Part shown: in pieces, positions 60,141-63,613 of the stretch
Position numbering within the stretch: position 1 is the first letter of the stretch
Layout: each line of letters opens with the position of its first letter
Origin: JAAYZQ01 sp034428935
GTDB lineage: Bacteria; Chloroflexota; Anaerolineae; JAAYZQ01
Direction: 5' to 3'
DNA: 63,613 nucleotides
NCBI GenBank assembly: GCA_034428935.1
Contig: DAOUHB010000058.1
Coordinates: forward strand, 1 to 63,613
Position numbers and translations under genes: made by a program
The notes under the pieces: model-generated
What the model was told of the DNA's origin: nothing
The model's database searches: none
Seen by the model: only the letters and a program-made list of their open reading frames with translations

Positions 60141-62023
60141 ACCAGCACCTCCTCCAGCCCCGTCTGCAGCAGTTGGTTAAAGCGCGACGTGGGGTCTGCC
60201 AGCAGCGCCTGGCGCGGCCCGTGCTCGACGACGCTGCCCGCCTCCAGGATCAAGATCTCGTCGGCGCGCTGGACCGTGGCCAGGCGGTGGGCCACGACGA
60301 TGGCCGTCCGGGGGGGAGCGTAGAGCAGGCGGTCGACGGCCTGCTCGATGCGCTCCTCCGTCGCCGGGTCGAGGCGCGAAGAGGCCTCGTCGAGGATGAC
60401 CAGGCCGGGATCCTGCAAAAAGATGCGGGTAAAGGCCAGGAGCTGCGCCTCGCCAGCCGACAGCCCGCCCCCGCCGGCTTCCAGCTCGGTGTCCAGGCCC
60501 TCGGGCAGCGACGCCAGCCACTCGCCCAGCCCTACCTCGGCCAGCACCTCCAGGATGCGGGCGTCGGGGATCGAGTCGTCAAAGAGGGTGAGGTTCTCGC
60601 GCACCGTGGCGTGAAAGAGCTGGATGTTCTGGGTGACCATGCCCACACGACGCCGCAGCTCTCGCAGCGGCAGGTCGCGGATGTCGACGGGCCGGCCGTC
60701 GCCGCCCAGGCGGACGGTGCCCTCGTCGGGCTCGTACAGCCGGAACAGCAGCCGCGTCAGCGTCGTCTTGCCGCTGCCCGTGCGGCCCAGCAGGCCCAGC
60801 ACCCGGCCCGGCTGGAGCGAAAACGACAGGCCGTCCAGGACGTGCGCCGCCCCGCCGCCCGGCTCCGCGCCTTCGGCTGCGCCCTCCCCCGGACCCTGCC
60901 TATCGGCATCGGGGTGCGGCTCTGACCCTTTCTCTGCGCCGCGGGGCCCGGGCTGTGCCACGGCGGCGGTCCCGTTGCGGGCGTCGGGATAGGCAAAGGT
61001 CACCGAGTCAAAGCGCACGGCCAGGGGGCCCGGCGGCAGGGCGTCCACCGCCTTGCCATCCTCGATCTGGCTCTCAAAGCGAAACATCTCTTCGACGCGC
61101 ACCATGCCCGCCCCGGCTCGCTGCAGGTCCTGGAGCTGGTGGGCGATCTGGTTGATGGGACGCTCCATCATGGTGGTGTAGTGAAAGACGATATAGACCG
61201 CGCCGATGGTGAGCACCTGCTCGTAAAAGAGCCAGGCGCCCACGGCAAAGGCGGCCGCCGTGCCCAGAGCAAAGAGCACGAACATGGTGTTCAGCAGGAT
61301 GTTGACCATGAGCCCCGCCCGGAGGGACTTTTGCAGGAGGGTGCGCATCAGCCGGTAAAAGTGGCGCATGGTGTAGGCCTCGGCGCCATTGGCCCGGATC
61401 TCTTCGGTGCCGGTCAGGCGCTCCTCCAGGAAGCCAAACAGCTCGGCGCTGGCCTGGCGCTCGGCCGTCCAGTGGGGCACGGCGATGTTGCCCATGCGCA
61501 GCAGGGCAAGGATGGCCACCACGACAAAGACCGTCAGGGCCAGGCCCACCCGCCAGTCCTCGCGAAAGAGGAGCGCCAGGATCCCGATCAGGAGCAAGCC
61601 ATTGCCCAGCACCTGCACCACGAACTGCGAAAAAAAGTTGGCGAGGGTCGTCACGTCGCCGTCGATGCGCTCGATCATCTCACCCGGCGTCCGGGCGTTG
61701 TGGAACTCCATGTCGAGGCCCAGGCAGTGGGCGGCCAGGTCGCCGCGCAGGGCATTGGTCGCGAGCCAGGCCAGGTTCTCGCCGGCATAGGTGGCCAGGA
61801 CCGAGGTCACCTGCTGGGCGAGGGCGATGGCCAGGAAGAGCAGCGCCGCGTTGCGCAACACCTGGGGCGAGCCGCCCGCCTGGGCCGTGTCGAGAAAGTG
61901 GCGCATGATCTGGGGGTTGGCCAGGGCCAGCCCGATGTTGACCAGGAGCAGCACCGAAAGCCCCAGGGCCAGGGGCCACCGGGGGGAAAGATAGCGAACC
62001 AGAAAACGTGCATACCGGCGCAT
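60137..62023 (-). CDS. ABC exporter half-transporter (catalytic Walker B, low-complexity insert)
   Basis: A 628-residue half-transporter. Six membrane segments lie in the first 290 residues. The nucleotide-binding domain starts VRFDSVTFAYPDARN, then is broken by an insert of about 43 residues (350-393) rich in Gly, Ala, Pro and Glu before VLDGLSFSLQPG. Walker A GRTGSGKTT (413-421), the signature LSAGEAQLLAFTRIF (non-consensus) and Walker B LVILDEASSRLD with the catalytic Glu follow. With its partner it forms one full and one degenerate ATP site. The insert between the A-loop and Walker A is unusual and may be disordered. Confidence 0.93.
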   Translation of the reverse strand: MRRYARFLVRYLSPRWPLALGLSVLLLVNIGLALANPQIMRHFLDTAQAGGSPQVLRNAALLFLAIALAQQVTSVLATYAGENLAWLATNALRGDLAAHCLGLDMEFHNARTPGEMIERIDGDVTTLANFFSQFVVQVLGNGLLLIGILALLFREDWRVGLALTVFVVVAILALLRMGNIAVPHWTAERQASAELFGFLEERLTGTEEIRANGAEAYTMRHFYRLMRTLLQKSLRAGLMVNILLNTMFVLFALGTAAAFAVGAWLFYEQVLTIGAVYIVFHYTTMMERPINQIAHQLQDLQRAGAGMVRVEEMFRFESQIEDGKAVDALPPGPLAVRFDSVTFAYPDARNGTAAVAQPGPRGAEKGSEPHPDADRQGPGEGAAEGAEPGGGAAHVLDGLSFSLQPGRVLGLLGRTGSGKTTLTRLLFRLYEPDEGTVRLGGDGRPVDIRDLPLRELRRRVGMVTQNIQLFHATVRENLTLFDDSIPDARILEVLAEVGLGEWLASLPEGLDTELEAGGGGLSAGEAQLLAFTRIFLQDPGLVILDEASSRLDPATEERIEQAVDRLLYAPPRTAIVVAHRLATVQRADEILILEAGSVVEHGPRQALLADPTSRFNQLLQTGLEEVLV

Positions 62024-62050
62024 ACTTTGCTCGACTCACCAGACGCGACG

Positions 62051-62078
62051 ATTATACCACCGGTTCATGGAAATACAA
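62051..62078 (-). promoter_or_regulatory. Promoter of the second ABC exporter operon
   Basis: Minus strand TTGTAT (62078-62073), a 16-base spacer and TGGTATAAT with a perfect -10 at 62056-62051. The ATG lies 28 bases downstream. Confidence 0.6.
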
Positions 62079-62134
62079 ACGCCAGGGAGGCCACAACCAG
62101 GAGGAATCCGGCGTGCCTGCCGGCCCTGCCCGGC

Positions 62135-62162
62135 TTGCCCAGGCGCAGAGCTGTGTTACAAT
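62135..62162 (+). promoter_or_regulatory. Promoter of the PII-like/exchanger operon
   Basis: TTGCCC (62135-62140), a 16-base spacer and TGTTACAAT with the -10 at 62157-62162. Confidence 0.55.
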
Positions 62163-62198
62163 AGGCTTGTTCTGAATCCACGGGAAAAGGAGGGACTC

Positions 62199-62561
62199 GT
62201 GCTGCAACTCATGTTCGTTCTGGACAACCCATCGCTGCTCAACGACGTGTTGGAGGCGTGGACCTCGGCAGGGGTCAAGGGGATCACCATCCTGGAGAGC
62301 ACCGGCGTCCATCGCGTCCGCGATCGAGCCAGCGACAAGGATACGCCGATGATGCTCGGCTTCAGCCGTCTGCTGCGCACCGACCAGGTGGGACACAACA
62401 CGCTCTTTGCCGTCGTCGAAGACATGGACGTCGCGGAACGGGTAAAGGACGCCACGGAAGCCGCCGTGGGCGATCTGACCGGCCCGCACACCGGCATTCT
62501 GTTTGCCCTGCCCGTCGCTGCCGTCTGGGGCCTGCCAAAGCAAACACCACCCACAGAATAA
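62199..62561 (+). CDS. PII-like small signalling protein
   Basis: A 120-residue protein resembling the PII/PII-like ferredoxin-fold family: QLMFVLDNPSLLNDVLEAWTSAGVKGITILESTG matches the first beta-alpha-beta unit, and NTLFAVVEDMDVAERVKDATEAAVGDLTGPHTGILFALPVAAVWG the second with the typical GILF strand. The central loop (HRVRDRASDKDTPMMLGFSRLLRTDQ) takes the T-loop position. PII-like proteins bind nucleotides, bicarbonate or metals and control transporters. The start is GTG 62199, with GGAGG 5 bases upstream. The exchanger gene starts 14 bases after it. It is not a classical GlnB/GlnK, as the uridylylation Tyr motif is absent. Confidence 0.78.
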   Translation: MLQLMFVLDNPSLLNDVLEAWTSAGVKGITILESTGVHRVRDRASDKDTPMMLGFSRLLRTDQVGHNTLFAVVEDMDVAERVKDATEAAVGDLTGPHTGILFALPVAAVWGLPKQTPPTE

Positions 62562-62575
62562 AAGGAGCCCCCCTC

Positions 62576-63559
62576 ATGGCCTGGCTGATATTCATCGCAA
62601 GCTCCGCTATCCTCGTCCTGGCAGCCGTCAAGATCGCCCAGTATGGCGACGTCATTGCCGTGCGCACGCGCCTGGGCGGCATGTTCGTCGGCGTCCTGCT
62701 CCTGGCCGGGGCCACGTCGCTACCCGAGCTCTTGACCACCATCAACTCCTTCAACCAGGGGGTCCCCCAGATGGCGGCGGGCAACTTGTTGGGCAGCAAC
62801 ATGTTCAACATGCTGCTTCTGGCCGTCCTTGACCTGCTGAACCAGCAGGCGCGCATTCTGCGCCGCGTGGCCATGACCCACGCGCTGACCGCGGCCCTGG
62901 CTTGTGCCATGATCGCCCTGGCCGTCTTTTTCATCCTGGCCGACGTCCACATCCAGATCGGGTGGGTGGGGGTCGACAGCCTGGTGCTCATCGCCGTCTA
63001 TATCGGCGGCATTCGCCTGATCCAGGAGAACGGCCAGGCGTCGAGCACGGCCGTGGAGCTGCCCGCGGGCCAGCCGGCCATGCCCCTGTGGCGGGCGGGC
63101 CTGGGCTTTGCCGCCGCCACGGGCGTGCTGGTGGTCGTCACGCCCTGGCTGGTGCGCTCCAGCAACGAAATCGCCGAGATCACGGGCCTGGGGGCCGGAT
63201 TCGTGGGGACCACCTTGCTGGCCCTGGTCACGTCGCTCCCCGAGATGGTGGCCGTCATCACCGCCGCGCGCCTGGGCGCCTACGACATGGCCGTGGGCAA
63301 TCTGTTCGGCAGCAACGTGTTCAACATGTTTGCCCTCGGCGTATCGGACACGTTCTACATCCCGGGACGGTTCCTGGCGGTCATCGATCCGTCCTTTGCC
63401 CTCGTCGGGCTCCTGGGCCTGCTGCTGACCATGCTGGCCCTCATCGGCAACATCGCCCGCGTCGAGCGGCGCCTGTTCTTTGTAGAAGCCGACGCGCTGC
63501 TCATCGCCCTGGTCTACTTCGGGGGGATGTATTTCCTGTACATGCGGGGCATCGGCTGA
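62576..63559 (+). CDS. Ca2+/cation antiporter (CaCA family, YrbG-like)
   Basis: A 327-residue membrane exchanger with about ten hydrophobic segments and the two inverted alpha-repeats of the family: GATSLPELLTTINSFNQGVPQMAAGNLLGSNMFNM and TSLPEMVAVITAARLGAYDMAVGNLFGSNVFNM, with ion-binding Glu and Asn residues. It likely swaps Na+ or H+ for Ca2+ or another cation. AAAGGAG precedes ATG 62576. Being co-transcribed with a PII-like gene, its activity may be regulated by that protein, as SbtB regulates SbtA in cyanobacteria. Confidence 0.92.
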   Translation: MAWLIFIASSAILVLAAVKIAQYGDVIAVRTRLGGMFVGVLLLAGATSLPELLTTINSFNQGVPQMAAGNLLGSNMFNMLLLAVLDLLNQQARILRRVAMTHALTAALACAMIALAVFFILADVHIQIGWVGVDSLVLIAVYIGGIRLIQENGQASSTAVELPAGQPAMPLWRAGLGFAAATGVLVVVTPWLVRSSNEIAEITGLGAGFVGTTLLALVTSLPEMVAVITAARLGAYDMAVGNLFGSNVFNMFALGVSDTFYIPGRFLAVIDPSFALVGLLGLLLTMLALIGNIARVERRLFFVEADALLIALVYFGGMYFLYMRGIG

Positions 63560-63613
63560 GGCAGCGCCGTGGCTTGAACCACCATCATTGGCCCCAATAT
63601 AGCCGGCCGAGGA

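Noticed and set aside
58449..60323. Plus-strand frame of over 600 codons opposite an ABC transporter gene
   Set aside because: Antisense shadow; the minus strand carries intact Walker motifs.

Overview
The window is a gene-dense, GC-rich bacterial chromosome segment with about 57 protein genes, one tmRNA and no IS element, phage or CRISPR array. The gene content and style suggest a heterotrophic, oxygen-exposed member of the Chloroflexota, probably Anaerolineae-like. The clues are a secreted protein ending in an LPLVLR tail, palindromic intergenic repeats beginning TAGGGGCGAAC or GTAACGACTTC, SufBCDSU with a SufR-type repressor, ferredoxin-dependent 2-oxoacid oxidoreductase, and type II IPP isomerase. 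This placement is inference from gene content, not phylogeny.

Region 1 (1-9.9 kb) holds a DUF362 protein, a dual-specificity phosphatase and an aldo/keto reductase; a PrsW-type membrane protease; a nuclease-like/HIT fusion broken by an in-frame TAG; thiI; a small unknown protein; the tmRNA; an ATP-cone/uridine-kinase fusion; and mobA. Region 2 (10-15.6 kb) is an isoprenoid/lipid island: a ferredoxin-fused geranylgeranyl-reductase-type flavoprotein, acyl carrier protein, type II IPP isomerase, a prenyl diphosphate synthase and a CCA-adding-type nucleotidyltransferase. Region 3 (15.8-23.8 kb) centres on 2-oxoglutarate: a four-subunit 2-oxoacid:ferredoxin oxidoreductase, L-2-hydroxyglutarate oxidase, citrate synthase and isocitrate dehydrogenase. 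Region 4 (23.8-33.7 kb) has a SIMPL-domain protein, a PhoR/PhoB-like two-component system divergent from superoxide dismutase, pruA, a sulfotransferase-like protein, a secreted DUF5107-type protein and an MFS transporter.

Region 5 (33.7-46.8 kb) is one 13-kb run on the minus strand from sufR through sufC, sufB, sufD and sufS, then repair and accessory genes (HAD, DUF488, WD40, msrA, GNAT), then sufU, a Rieske ferredoxin, a MIP18-family factor and aconitase. A perfect palindrome overlaps the -35 box of the sufR promoter, so Fe-S cluster assembly and a major Fe-S client (aconitase) may be co-expressed. Region 6 (46.8-48.4 kb) carries a second MIP18 protein with an Mrp-type Fe-S carrier. Region 7 (48.4-62.0 kb) has a RidA protein with a Cys/Asp tail, two heterodimeric ABC exporters, an adenosine deaminase, a GH38 alpha-mannosidase and a glycosyltransferase. 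Region 8 (62.1-63.6 kb) pairs a PII-like protein with a Na+/Ca2+-exchanger-family transporter.

Promoters are easy to read here: about 20 -35/-10 pairs with 16-18 bp spacing, most with an extended -10 (TGn). TAG serves as an ordinary stop codon in many genes, so the TAG inside the HIT gene is best read as a nonsense mutation or sequencing error. No stretch over 300 bases lacks a gene once the tmRNA is counted. The last 54 bases show nothing recognisable.
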